From: Pseudomonadota bacterium
GTDB lineage: Bacteria > Pseudomonadota > Alphaproteobacteria > Rhizobiales > Rhizobiaceae
DNA: 9,224 nucleotides
NCBI GenBank assembly: GCA_003242525.1
Contig: QGUU01000070.1
Coordinates: 1 to 9,224 of the forward strand
Reading direction: 5' to 3'
Below the pieces are notes generated by a model, which worked only from the letters and a program-made list of their open reading frames with translations, searched no databases and was not told the origin of the DNA. The number at the start of each line of letters is the position of its first letter. Positions within the stretch are counted from its first letter, which is position 1. Below are positions 1 through 7,566 of the stretch, piece by piece. Both the position numbers and the translations under genes were made by a program.

Positions 1-325
1 GCTGCGCGACAAATAGCGAGGCAGCATGCTTGCGGTCTCGCAAACCGCCCGTCATGATGCGTCTGCCGCGACACCAGACTTCTCATCCAGATCGTCGCGC
101 CCTTCTCATCCAGATTGTCGCTGTACAGCGATTGCACGCCCAACGCCGCCTCAAACAGCTGCTCCGATCGCATCGTCTCCGTCGCCTCCCTCGTCTCCAC
201 GAACGACCGGCGACACTACTACATTACCCACTCGGATTTCGAAAGAGGCACATAATCTGATGCACCAAATGGTGGCTTCCGGTCGAACAGAAAACGATCG
301 GCAACAGCCGTGAACTCATCGACGT
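1..325. other. Region upstream of the cas operon, no convincing gene
   Basis: No reading frame here gives a recognisable protein. A + strand frame at 26-313 encodes only a Ser/Pro/Thr-rich low-complexity peptide. On the minus strand a frame opens with ATG at 173 (MRSEQLFEAALGVQ...) and runs off the left edge without a stop. Its first 15 or so residues vaguely recall N-termini of some ISL3-type transposases, but nothing further supports this, and a 23-bp duplication falls inside it. It could be the end of a decayed or truncated neighbouring gene. The cas promoter is expected here. CATAAT at 251-256 is a fair -10 candidate, but no good -35 sits at the right distance, so no promoter is called. 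The base composition is less GC-rich than the main body of the operon. Confidence 0.5.
79..121. repeat. Short tandem duplication, 23-bp period
   Basis: The 20-bp stretch at 79-98 (starting CTTCTCATCCAGAT) recurs at 102-121 with one difference (C versus T at its 15th base). The two copies are offset by 23 bp. Since 23 is not a multiple of three, the duplication shifts any reading frame that crosses it, including the weak minus-strand frame of 173-1. This is consistent with non-coding or decaying sequence. It has no resemblance to the CRISPR repeats downstream. Confidence 0.7.
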
Positions 326-2863
326 ATGAAGGCTTGGGGTAAACGAGGCAAGCACGATGAGGTTCATCCTCTCGTGGATCATTGCATTGATGTCGCGAAG
401 GTCTATCGGCTTTTGCAGGATATTGTTCGGCTGCCAGTTTTTGCCCCTCTCACATCGGCTCAGAAAGACCGACTCGCGGTCATTGCGTTTCTGCACGATT
501 TCGGCAAGTGCAACCATGGCTTTCAGGCCAAGGCGGACCCTGCCGCGCGTGACCATGACACCGCCGGGCACGTCATGGAAGCGGTGGCTCTGCTGCGGGA
601 ATTGCAAGACCGATGGCCGCCGGCATGGGCTAGCCTGATCGAAACCCTTTGCGGCTGGTTTGTCAGCGAAGAACAGGCTTGCCAGATGCTGCTGGCCAGC
701 GTCTCGCACCACGGTCGGCCCTTGTCGTTGAAAGATTACGACAACTCGGGTGTGGACCGCGCCGCGAAGAAGTGGTGGAGTTCGGCCAACGGGTATGACC
801 CCCTGGCGGCCCTGGAAGAACTGGCGCAAGCTGCGCGCCGCGCATTCCCCGATGCGTTTCGCAACGATGTCCCCCCCATCGATGCGAGGTCGGAATTACA
901 ACAGCGATTCGCAGGCCTCGTAATGCTGGCCGACTGGATCGGATCGGACACGCAATTCTTCCCCTACCGGCAAAGCGATGACGAAGATCGCTTGGCGCTT
1001 GCCCAGAATGCAGCACAGCGCGCCTTGCGCGCCATTGGCATGGTAACTCCCGAGCCACGAATTCCCAAGGCCTTCGCATCGGTCTTTCCCTTCCAGCCCA
1101 CGCCGCTACAACAGGCCCTGGCTCAAACGCTGGAGGTCAGCGACAACACGCGCCTGCTGCTGGCCGAATCCGACACCGGCTCTGGCAAGACTGAAGCGGC
1201 GCTGGCGTGGTTCTTCCGCCTGTATGCGCAGCAAAAGGTCGACGGCCTGTACTTCGCATTGCCCACCCGTGTGGCCGCGCGCGAACTCTACGAGCGCGTG
1301 CGGCGAGCAGTGGAGACGGCGTTCGAACCCGAGCAGCGCCCCGGCCCCGTGCTGCTGGCCGCACCTGGTTATGTGAAGGTAGACGGCTTGTCGGTGCAGG
1401 CCCTGCTTACCGATCCCCAAGGCGCCTTATGGGACGACAGCACGCAAGACCAGAAGCGTGAACGTCTTTGGTCCGCCGAGCGGCCCAAACGCTTTCTGGC
1501 CGCGCCCATAGCCGTGGGCACCATCGACCAGGCGCTGCTGTCGGTGTTGCAGGTCAAGCACAGCCTGCTGCGCTCGGTGTGTCTTGATCGGCACCTGCTG
1601 GTGGTGGACGAGGTGCACGCCTCCGACCCCTACATGCGCGAGGTGCTGCGCGCCTTGCTGCGCGGACATCTCGCGCGGGGTGGCTGGGCGCTGCTGCTGT
1701 CGGCCACCTTGGGCGAGTCTGCGGCCTCCATGTACTTCGAACGGGACGCATTGCCGCTCGATGAGGCGTTGGCACGGCCTTACCCGCTGCTGTCGGCGCG
1801 CTCTGGCGCTTGGCCCACGCCTGCCGCACGCGAGCGCCGCATCCATGTGGAACTGAGCCCGACGCTGACCGATGACGAGGCGCTGCAGCCGGCGCTGATC
1901 CAGGCCCTTGAGCATGGTGCGCGTGTGCTGGTGGTGTGCAACACCGTCGCGCGGGCCAATGCCATGTTTCGGCGGGTGGAGGCCACACTGCAAGCCGGGA
2001 AAGCGCACCTGCTGCCTGCGCTGTTTGCTCTGGAGGGCGTGCGCTGCCCGCATCACGGCCGCTTCTCCCGCGAAGACCGCGAGCGGCTAGACGCCGCCGT
2101 CACCGTGCAACTGGGCAAGGGCTCGCCTGCGGGCGCGCGGCTGCTCATCGGCACCCAGACGCTGGAACAGAGCCTGGACATCGATGCCGATTGGCTGGTG
2201 ACCGACCTTGCTCCGATGGACGTGCTGATCCAGCGCATCGGAAGGCTGCACCGGCATGAGCGGGGTACCCGTCCCGAAGGATTTGAGACGCCCCACGTTT
2301 GTGTTCGTGTCCCGCCAAGAGATCTGGCGGAGTACCTCGAGTCCGGCGATTTGAAAGGTCCAGCAGGTTTGGGCAGTGTCTATGCGGATGGACGAGTGCT
2401 GGCGTGTACCTGGGAAGAACTGAGGCAGCGGCCCACGCTGGTGCTGCCGCAGCAGGCCCGCGAACGCATCGAACGCACCACCCACCCGGAAGCGCTCGAT
2501 GCCCTGCCCGAGGTCTGGCATGCCCACGGACAACAGCTCATGGGCAAGGTGCAGGCCGAGATCGCGCAGGCCCTGCGCTCGGTGCTCGATGACCAACCCT
2601 TCGGCGAGCTGCACTACGCCGACAAAAGCGAACGCGTGCTCACCCGGCTGGGCCGCCCCACCTATGACATTCCACTCGCAGCGCCGATGCCCTCGCCCTT
2701 TGGCGTGGACATTCACCGCGTCGCCATTCCGTCGCACTGGCTGACAGACGCCCAGGCGCCAGAGACCGTGCGCGCAGAACCCATCGAGGGCGGCTTCCGA
2801 TTCTCCATCGGAGAGACTTCCTTCCGCTACACCCGATTCGGACTGGAGAAAGACGATGCATGA
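326..2863 (+). CDS. cas3: Cas3, type I-E CRISPR HD nuclease-helicase
   Basis: Cas3 is recruited by target-bound Cascade, nicks the displaced strand and degrades DNA while translocating 3' to 5'. The 845 residues match a full-length I-E Cas3 (E. coli: 888). The N-terminal HD nuclease shows His14 and His19 (HPLVDH), the HD pair His57-Asp58 (LHDFGK), His82 (GH), SHHGRP with His128/129, and ADWIGSD near 202-208. The SF2 helicase follows: Walker A DTGSGKT with Lys288, motif Ia LPTRVAAR (312-319), DEVH box 428-431, SAT 459-461, motif V GTQTLEQSLDID (609-620) and motif VI QRIGRLHRH (636-644). A C-terminal accessory domain completes it. An in-frame TGA at 311-313 means the protein cannot extend further upstream. 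No clear Shine-Dalgarno precedes the ATG. The gene overlaps cas8e by 8 nt. Its first ~60 codons are markedly less GC-rich at the third position than the helicase part. Confidence 0.98.
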   Translation: MKAWGKRGKHDEVHPLVDHCIDVAKVYRLLQDIVRLPVFAPLTSAQKDRLAVIAFLHDFGKCNHGFQAKADPAARDHDTAGHVMEAVALLRELQDRWPPAWASLIETLCGWFVSEEQACQMLLASVSHHGRPLSLKDYDNSGVDRAAKKWWSSANGYDPLAALEELAQAARRAFPDAFRNDVPPIDARSELQQRFAGLVMLADWIGSDTQFFPYRQSDDEDRLALAQNAAQRALRAIGMVTPEPRIPKAFASVFPFQPTPLQQALAQTLEVSDNTRLLLAESDTGSGKTEAALAWFFRLYAQQKVDGLYFALPTRVAARELYERVRRAVETAFEPEQRPGPVLLAAPGYVKVDGLSVQALLTDPQGALWDDSTQDQKRERLWSAERPKRFLAAPIAVGTIDQALLSVLQVKHSLLRSVCLDRHLLVVDEVHASDPYMREVLRALLRGHLARGGWALLLSATLGESAASMYFERDALPLDEALARPYPLLSARSGAWPTPAARERRIHVELSPTLTDDEALQPALIQALEHGARVLVVCNTVARANAMFRRVEATLQAGKAHLLPALFALEGVRCPHHGRFSREDRERLDAAVTVQLGKGSPAGARLLIGTQTLEQSLDIDADWLVTDLAPMDVLIQRIGRLHRHERGTRPEGFETPHVCVRVPPRDLAEYLESGDLKGPAGLGSVYADGRVLACTWEELRQRPTLVLPQQARERIERTTHPEALDALPEVWHAHGQQLMGKVQAEIAQALRSVLDDQPFGELHYADKSERVLTRLGRPTYDIPLAAPMPSPFGVDIHRVAIPSHWLTDAQAPETVRAEPIEGGFRFSIGETSFRYTRFGLEKDDA

Positions 2864-4457
2864 CCTGCTCACCGACCCACTGATCGGCGTGCGCACCCCA
2901 GAGGGCGAGCGCCACATGAGCCTGCCAGACCTGCTGGCCGCCCTCTCGGCCGGCACCGTGGAGGGCTACACGGGTCTGCGCGCCCACCAGGCCGACCCTT
3001 GGCATGTGTTCCTGGTGCAACTGGCCGCCAGCATCCAAGCGCGACGCCCCACCGAGCGACTCCCCACCTATGCCGCCTACTGGCGCGACGGTTTGCTGGA
3101 TCTGGCGGATGGCAAGGCCAGCGCGTGGGAGCTTGTGGCGGGAGACGTCACCCAGCCGGCCTTCTTGCAGCATCCGTGGACGAGTTGGGAGGCCGAGGCG
3201 GCTGACTACGGCGTGAAAACCGTGCGCGGGCAGACCGTTTTCGAGCCCGAAGCCAGCACCCCCGACGAGCTGGACGTGCTCATCACCACCAAGAACCACG
3301 ACGTCAAGATGACGCGGGTGGGGAGCGAAGTGCTCGAAGCGTGGCTTTATGCACTGGTTTGTTGCCAAACCATGAGCGCCTATGGCGGCAAAAAGACCTA
3401 CGGCATTACGCGGATGAACAGCGGATCTGCCAGTCGCCCGATCGTGGCATGGGTGCGCCACCTTCATCCCTACGGACGCTTCGTCGATGAAGTCGCTGCG
3501 CTGCGCAAACTGCGGGACAAGATAGTGAAGGCACACTGCTTTCAGGCACGTGGCGTGGTGCTCACGTGGCTTTCGCCATGGGATCGCAGCCAACACCAGT
3601 ACGTTCTGAGTGATTTGGAACCATGGTTCATAGAAGCCGCCCGTCCACTGAGACTGGTTTCGGCATCGGGTGCGCTGATGGCGCTGAGGGCGTCGTCAGA
3701 CAAGCGGCAAATCGGCCCAGCGGAACCCTTCAACGGTGATGTGGGCGACCCGTGGATTCCGATCAACACTCAGGACAAGAAGAAAGGGCAGTCCGCGCTC
3801 ACCGTGTCTGCCCCTGGCTTCACCCCAAGCCTTCTGAGCAAGCTGATTTTCGAGGACGACTTCAAGCTCACGGAATTGCAGCTTCCAAGCGCTGGGGATG
3901 GGCCTGCATGGTTCGTGGCCAGCGTCTTGGTGGGAGGCAACTGCACCACAGATGGCTTCTATCGCATCGAGCTTCCCGTGCCGCCCAAGGCGCGCTTGGC
4001 GCTGCTGAACAAGCAGCACCGCGATTTGTTGGGTAATCTCGCGCAAAAACTGCTGGGCGACGCGAAGGAGGTGCAGAAGGCGCTGAACACAGCGCTGACG
4101 GTGCTGACCGAGGGCGGCCCCGACAAGGCGGATTTCGAACGCGTCGAGAACTGGCTCAAAGGCGCTCGCAAGGACTTTGGCCGGCGCTGGGAGGCGATGT
4201 ACTTCACCACACTATGGCGAGGTGCCGACGAAGATCACGAAGCCGTGCGTAGCGACTGGCAGCAGCAGCTCGTCAATGCAGCCCAAGACATGCTCGATGA
4301 AGCCACCCAGCGCCTGCCGCTGCCCGCCAACCGCTCCTGGCGGGCCATCACCCAGGCACAAGGCACCCTGCGCGGCATGCTGCGCAAAAGCCACCTGCCA
4401 TTGCCTGTGCACGCTCGCTCAGAAGATGCCGACACGATGGAGGAAACGACCGCATGA
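2856..4457 (+). CDS. cas8e: Cas8e (Cse1/CasA), large subunit of Cascade
   Basis: Cas8e is the large subunit of the I-E Cascade. It recognises the PAM in duplex DNA, helps open it, and docks Cas3. The 533-residue protein (E. coli CasA: 502) starts with the family hallmark DPLIGVRTPEGE (7-18), LPDLLAAL and LRAHQADPWHVFLVQLAA (41-58). Further conserved blocks are QPAFLQHPW (100-108) and the glycine-rich segment YGGKKTYGITRMNSGSASRP (175-194), which resembles the loop region of Cse1 homologues carrying a G-R-x-N-G/S-G...SRP pattern. The C-terminal part is helical, as expected for the four-helix bundle. The ATG start has GGAG at 2845-2848 with 7-nt spacing and overlaps the cas3 stop by 8 nt, suggesting translational coupling. 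The 3' end overlaps cas11e by 4 nt. A central stretch (~3450-3720) uses more AT-ending and rare codons (ATA, AGA, AGG) than its flanks. Confidence 0.96.
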   Translation: MHDLLTDPLIGVRTPEGERHMSLPDLLAALSAGTVEGYTGLRAHQADPWHVFLVQLAASIQARRPTERLPTYAAYWRDGLLDLADGKASAWELVAGDVTQPAFLQHPWTSWEAEAADYGVKTVRGQTVFEPEASTPDELDVLITTKNHDVKMTRVGSEVLEAWLYALVCCQTMSAYGGKKTYGITRMNSGSASRPIVAWVRHLHPYGRFVDEVAALRKLRDKIVKAHCFQARGVVLTWLSPWDRSQHQYVLSDLEPWFIEAARPLRLVSASGALMALRASSDKRQIGPAEPFNGDVGDPWIPINTQDKKKGQSALTVSAPGFTPSLLSKLIFEDDFKLTELQLPSAGDGPAWFVASVLVGGNCTTDGFYRIELPVPPKARLALLNKQHRDLLGNLAQKLLGDAKEVQKALNTALTVLTEGGPDKADFERVENWLKGARKDFGRRWEAMYFTTLWRGADEDHEAVRSDWQQQLVNAAQDMLDEATQRLPLPANRSWRAITQAQGTLRGMLRKSHLPLPVHARSEDADTMEETTA

Positions 4458-4984
4458 CCGCACCCGCCCCAACTGCGCCCGTTGAACCGACGCTTGGATC
4501 CGAGGTCGCCCGCCTGGCAGGTGTGATCGGCTCACCGCATTTCCCCGGAGGTGACCGTGCCGCCCTGCGCCGCTGGGCGCCGGGGCAACCCGTGCCCTTG
4601 GCCTTCTACCGGCTGTGGCTACGGCACCTCGGCAGTGATTTACCGCCGGAACATCGAACCGAAGCCTGGATGGCCATCGTCTGGGCCATCGCCACCCTCG
4701 GAGAGGGGTGCCATGACCCCAAGCGCCCCTTCGGCCAGGCGCTGGCCGAAAGCGGCTACTCGGAGGGTCGCTTAGAACGCTTGCTGTCCGCGCCGGACGA
4801 TGTACGCATCGATCTCTTCATGAGCGCCGTGCGCTTTCTCGCCGCCAAGGGCGAACGCTTCGATGCGCGGGACGCGGCCCAGTTGCTGCTGACCCTCGAT
4901 GCCGACAAGCGCGAGGGCCTGCACCGCCGCATCGCTGCCGCGTATTTCCGCCACCTAACCCAAAAATCCAAAGCCAAGGAGTGA
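4454..4984 (+). CDS. cas11e: Cas11e (Cse2/CasB), small subunit of Cascade
   Basis: Cas11e forms the dimeric inner belly of Cascade and stabilises the crRNA-target hybrid and the displaced strand. The protein has 176 residues (E. coli CasB: 160) and looks entirely helical. Family-like features are the N-terminal block LRRWAPGQPVPLAFYRLW (38-55), the helix AWMAIVWAIA (71-80), FGQALAESGYSEGRLERLL (93-111), the AVRFLAAKG segment (125-133) and a C-terminal LHRRIAAAYFRHL helix (156-168). It is basic at the extreme C terminus. The first ~16 residues are Ala/Pro/Thr-rich and probably disordered. The start overlaps the cas8e stop as ATGA, with a good ribosome binding site GGAGG at 4439-4443, 10 nt upstream. 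Small subunits diverge quickly, so position between cas8e and cas7e supports the call as much as sequence does. Confidence 0.93.
   Translation: MTAPAPTAPVEPTLGSEVARLAGVIGSPHFPGGDRAALRRWAPGQPVPLAFYRLWLRHLGSDLPPEHRTEAWMAIVWAIATLGEGCHDPKRPFGQALAESGYSEGRLERLLSAPDDVRIDLFMSAVRFLAAKGERFDARDAAQLLLTLDADKREGLHRRIAAAYFRHLTQKSKAKE
4976..4981 (+). promoter_or_regulatory. Ribosome binding site deciding the cas7e start
   Basis: AAGGAG at 4976-4981 lies 8 nt before the ATG at 4990, which is ideal spacing. An in-frame GTG at 4981 would add three residues but overlaps the last base of this motif, so it cannot be served by it. The motif lies within the last codons of cas11e. Confidence 0.8.
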
Positions 4985-4989
4985 CGCCG

Positions 4990-6135
4990 ATGTTCCTGCA
5001 AATCCACACCCTGACCGCCTACCCCGCGAGCCTCTTGAACCGCGACGACGCGGGGCTGGCCAAGCGCATTCCGTTCGGCAATGCCATCCGGCTGCGAGTG
5101 TCGTCCCAGTGCCTCAAGCGCCACTGGCGGGAAGACCTCACCCAACGGCTGCCGGAGATACCCGACGGACAGCGCACCCGCTCCTTCTTCACCCGTACTG
5201 TGCTGCCCAAGGCTGTGGCAGCGGGCGTCCCTGAAGCGCTGGCAGCTTCATTAATCGAACCGCTGGCCAAAGCCGTTATCGACGGCGGTGTCAAGGAAGG
5301 TGGCGATCTGAACCAGCCCGTGCTGTTCGGGCTGCGCGAGGCCGACTATTTCGTGGAGCTCCTGTTGCAAGCCAGCCGTGAGGCGGACCCCGCCAAGGCG
5401 CTGGCCGAGCGCCTCAAGACCAAGGAAGAAAAGGACAACCTGAAGGCCCTGAGCAAATCGGCCGCTGGGCTGACGGCGGCGCTCTTCGGCCGCATGGTCA
5501 CCTCCGACCTTCTGGCTCGCGTAGATGCACCGGTCCATGTGGCCCACGCGATGACCGTCCACGCTGCCAATACCGAGATGGACTACTTCACCGTCGTGGA
5601 CGACCTCAACCGCGACGATGAAACCGGCGCAGCACACGCCAACCAGACGGAACTCGGCGCCGGCCTGTACTACGGCTACGTGGCCGTGGACGTGCCGCTG
5701 CTGGTGGCCAACCTGACCGGCTGCGAGGCCAAAGACTGGCGCGGCCAAGACGCGACGCTCCCCCGGCGCGTCCTGGAGGCGCTGGTATCGAGCATCGTGC
5801 AGCAAAGCCCGGGGGCCAAGAAGGGCAGCACCGCCCCTTATGCATGGGCCGACTTGCTGTTGCTTGAGGCCGGCCGCGCGCAGCCGCGCACGCTCGCCAA
5901 CGCCTTCCTGGACGCGGTGCCCTGGAAGGACGCCAAGCAAGATCTGCGTGCGGTCGCGATGGGTCGACTGGCCGACTATCTGCGCCGGCAAGACGAGATG
6001 TACGGCGCGCCTGCCGGGGGTTCGGGCGGCTATCGGGGCCTGTCCACCGTGCTCGATCCGCTGCCCCCGGGGCTGCCGCCCAAGACGCCGGTGCCGAGCA
6101 ACGTGGCCGCCGCGCTCGACGCCGTGTGGGGCTGA
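4990..6135 (+). CDS. cas7e: Cas7e (Cse4/CasC), Cascade backbone subunit
   Basis: Cas7e polymerises (six copies in E. coli) along the crRNA spacer to form the Cascade backbone; each subunit has a RAMP-like RRM core. From the ATG at 4990 the protein has 381 residues, slightly longer than E. coli CasC (363). Family signatures are clear: MFLQIHTLTAYPASLLNRDD (1-20), IRLRVSSQCLKR (33-44), ALFGRMVTSD (164-173), VHVAHAMTVHAANTEMD (182-198) followed by YFTVVDDL (199-206), and GAGLYYGYVAVD (223-234). I prefer ATG 4990 over an in-frame GTG at 4981 because AAGGAG at 4976-4981 is ideally spaced for the ATG and overlaps the GTG, and because homologues start at this hydrophobic strand. The gene follows cas11e by 5 nt and precedes cas5e by 4 nt. 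Some annotators will use 4981 (384 residues). Confidence 0.96.
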   Translation: MFLQIHTLTAYPASLLNRDDAGLAKRIPFGNAIRLRVSSQCLKRHWREDLTQRLPEIPDGQRTRSFFTRTVLPKAVAAGVPEALAASLIEPLAKAVIDGGVKEGGDLNQPVLFGLREADYFVELLLQASREADPAKALAERLKTKEEKDNLKALSKSAAGLTAALFGRMVTSDLLARVDAPVHVAHAMTVHAANTEMDYFTVVDDLNRDDETGAAHANQTELGAGLYYGYVAVDVPLLVANLTGCEAKDWRGQDATLPRRVLEALVSSIVQQSPGAKKGSTAPYAWADLLLLEAGRAQPRTLANAFLDAVPWKDAKQDLRAVAMGRLADYLRRQDEMYGAPAGGSGGYRGLSTVLDPLPPGLPPKTPVPSNVAAALDAVWG

Positions 6136-6139
6136 TGGC

Positions 6140-6871
6140 ATGGACTGCCTCATCCTGCGCTTCGACGCGCCGGTGATGAGCTTCGGCAGCGTGGTGGTCG
6201 ATCAGCTCAACCCCACCTGGCGATTCCCGGGCAAGTCCATGCTCACCGGATTGCTGGGCAATGCGCTGAGCTGGGACCACCGCGATGCCGACAAGCTCCA
6301 AACCCTGCAGGACCGGCTGCGTTTCGCGGCCCGCTGGGATGCCGAACCGGCACCGCTGACCGACTACCAGACCGTAGAGCTCGGCCACGAGTTCATGCGA
6401 GGCACCGGCTGGACCACACGCGGCAAAGTTGAAGGGCGCAAAGGTGAAATAGCCGCGAAAATCCGTAAGACGGGCCATTACACCCATCAACGCTGGCGTG
6501 ACCACTGGGCCAACGGTGTGGCCACCGTGGCGCTCACGCTCGACGGCGAAGGACACCCCACGGTAAACGACCTGGAGAGCGCCCTGCGCACACCCGCCCG
6601 GCCGCTGTTCATCGGCCGCAAGCCATGCCTGCCTGCCGCGCCCATCCTCGTCGGCCGCCGACAGGCCGCGGGCGTGAAGGCCGCACTGGCCGCCGAGCCA
6701 CTGGCTGACGTCGGTCCGCGCCGAAGGCCTGCCCACATCCCGGCCCTGTGGCCGCTTGACGAAGGGCATGGTGCCAGCTCGGAAGAACGCTTCGACCGGC
6801 GCGACTGGCGCAACAACATCCACCGCGGCGCCGAGCGCTATGCAGTGGGCATTCTGGAGTTGACGGTATGA
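6140..6871 (+). CDS. cas5e: Cas5e (CasD), crRNA 5'-handle binding subunit
   Basis: Cas5e caps the 5' end of the crRNA, grips the 8-nt repeat-derived handle and links Cas8e to the Cas7e backbone. The 243-residue protein (E. coli CasD: 224) begins MDCLILRFDAPVMSFG (1-16), the family's first strand and the counterpart of the usual LxGPLQSWG motif. It continues with FPGKSMLTGLLGNALSW (29-45). The basic middle region contains TTRGKVEGRKGEIAAKIRK (92-110), probably the RNA-binding thumb. The conserved RPLFIGRKPCLPAAPIL block spans 154-170. The frame stays open upstream inside cas7e as far as 5840, but that part is a shadow of cas7e and homology begins at Met 6140. A second ATG at 6135, overlapping the cas7e stop, is in another frame. 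The Shine-Dalgarno is poor, so translation is probably coupled to cas7e. The 3' end overlaps cas6e by 4 nt. Confidence 0.95.
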   Translation: MDCLILRFDAPVMSFGSVVVDQLNPTWRFPGKSMLTGLLGNALSWDHRDADKLQTLQDRLRFAARWDAEPAPLTDYQTVELGHEFMRGTGWTTRGKVEGRKGEIAAKIRKTGHYTHQRWRDHWANGVATVALTLDGEGHPTVNDLESALRTPARPLFIGRKPCLPAAPILVGRRQAAGVKAALAAEPLADVGPRRRPAHIPALWPLDEGHGASSEERFDRRDWRNNIHRGAERYAVGILELTV

Positions 6872-7566
6872 GCGACCTGCATCTGCTGCGCATTCCCATC
6901 GATGCGCCTCGTCTGCTGCGGTTCGCCACTGAGCACGGCATCAAACAGGAAGACGAGACCTTGGGCTACACCTTGCATGCCTGGTTCGCCGCGCTGTTCC
7001 GTGACCAGGCCCCCAAGCCCTTTCGCTACATCGAGCGCCGCAGCGAAGTGCTGGCCTACGCGTCCACGGACGCCGCCACCTTATTGGCGCAGGCCCAGGC
7101 CTTTGCCTCGCCGCAGGCCTGGGCTGCGCTCGACCCCGAGGGCGTCGCCAGCAAGCCCATGCCCCAGGCCTGGCGGGCAGGCCAGCGCCTGAGGCTGGAA
7201 GTGCTGACCTGTCCGGTGTCGCGCAAGGGAAGCGAGGAGAAAGACCTATATCTGCGGGCACTCGACCGCCTTGGAGATGCAGCGCCGCCGCGTGCCGAGG
7301 TGTACCGGACCTGGTTCACCGAGCAATGGGCCGATGCGGTCCGCTTCGATCAGCTGGAACTTCTGGGGATGAATGCCCGCAGCCGCCTGCTTCGGCGTGC
7401 GCGCAATGGGGCGAACCGCCTGCGCATCGTGGAACGGCCGCAAGCGCTCTTCGGCGCCGACGCGGTCATCATTGATGCCGATCGATTCTCCGGGTTGCTA
7501 GCACGTGGCATTGGCCGCCACCGTGCGTTCGGCTTCGGCATGGTATTAGTCGTCCCGCCGAGATGA
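6868..7566 (+). CDS. cas6e: Cas6e (Cse3/CasE), crRNA-processing endoribonuclease
   Basis: Cas6e cuts the pre-crRNA at the 3' base of each repeat hairpin and stays bound to the 3' stem-loop as part of Cascade. The 232-residue protein has the two-RRM arrangement. The N-terminal strand LHLLRIPID (4-12) leads to GYTLHAWFAALF (33-44), whose His37 aligns in position with the catalytic His of E. coli (His20) and Thermus (His26) enzymes. Near the C terminus is the glycine-rich loop GIGRHRAFGFG (214-224) typical of the family. A central VSRKGSEEKDLYL segment is basic and probably contacts the repeat. Compared with E. coli CasE (199 residues) the protein is longer, with extra residues before the catalytic His. 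ATGA overlap with cas5e; GGAG at 6856-6859 is 8 nt from the ATG. The His assignment is by motif comparison only. Confidence 0.95.
   Translation: MSDLHLLRIPIDAPRLLRFATEHGIKQEDETLGYTLHAWFAALFRDQAPKPFRYIERRSEVLAYASTDAATLLAQAQAFASPQAWAALDPEGVASKPMPQAWRAGQRLRLEVLTCPVSRKGSEEKDLYLRALDRLGDAAPPRAEVYRTWFTEQWADAVRFDQLELLGMNARSRLLRRARNGANRLRIVERPQALFGADAVIIDADRFSGLLARGIGRHRAFGFGMVLVVPPR

Noticed and set aside
26..313. A 95-residue + strand open frame upstream of cas3
   Set aside because: The peptide is Ser/Pro/Thr-rich and low in complexity, matches no family I know, crosses the 23-bp duplication and has no convincing ribosome binding site.
2087..3596. Long minus-strand open frames opposite cas3 and cas8e (up to 318 residues)
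   Set aside because: GC-rich genes commonly give long antisense frames. These lie wholly opposite conserved cas coding sequence and their translations show no domain pattern.
5840..6139. Extended N-terminus of cas5e reaching back into cas7e
   Set aside because: The frame happens to be open, but the extra 100 residues are Arg/Pro/Cys-rich out-of-frame cas7e. Family similarity begins at the Met at 6140.
5606..6823. A 405-residue minus-strand open frame opposite cas7e and cas5e
   Set aside because: It mirrors the GC-rich codons of two well-supported genes; the translation is Arg/Ala/Pro-rich and unrecognisable.
7081..7190. Repeated CAGGCCTGG-type words in cas6e
   Set aside because: They encode recurring Gln-Ala-Trp and similar codons in a GC-rich gene. 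The copies are short and irregular, and coding constraint explains them.
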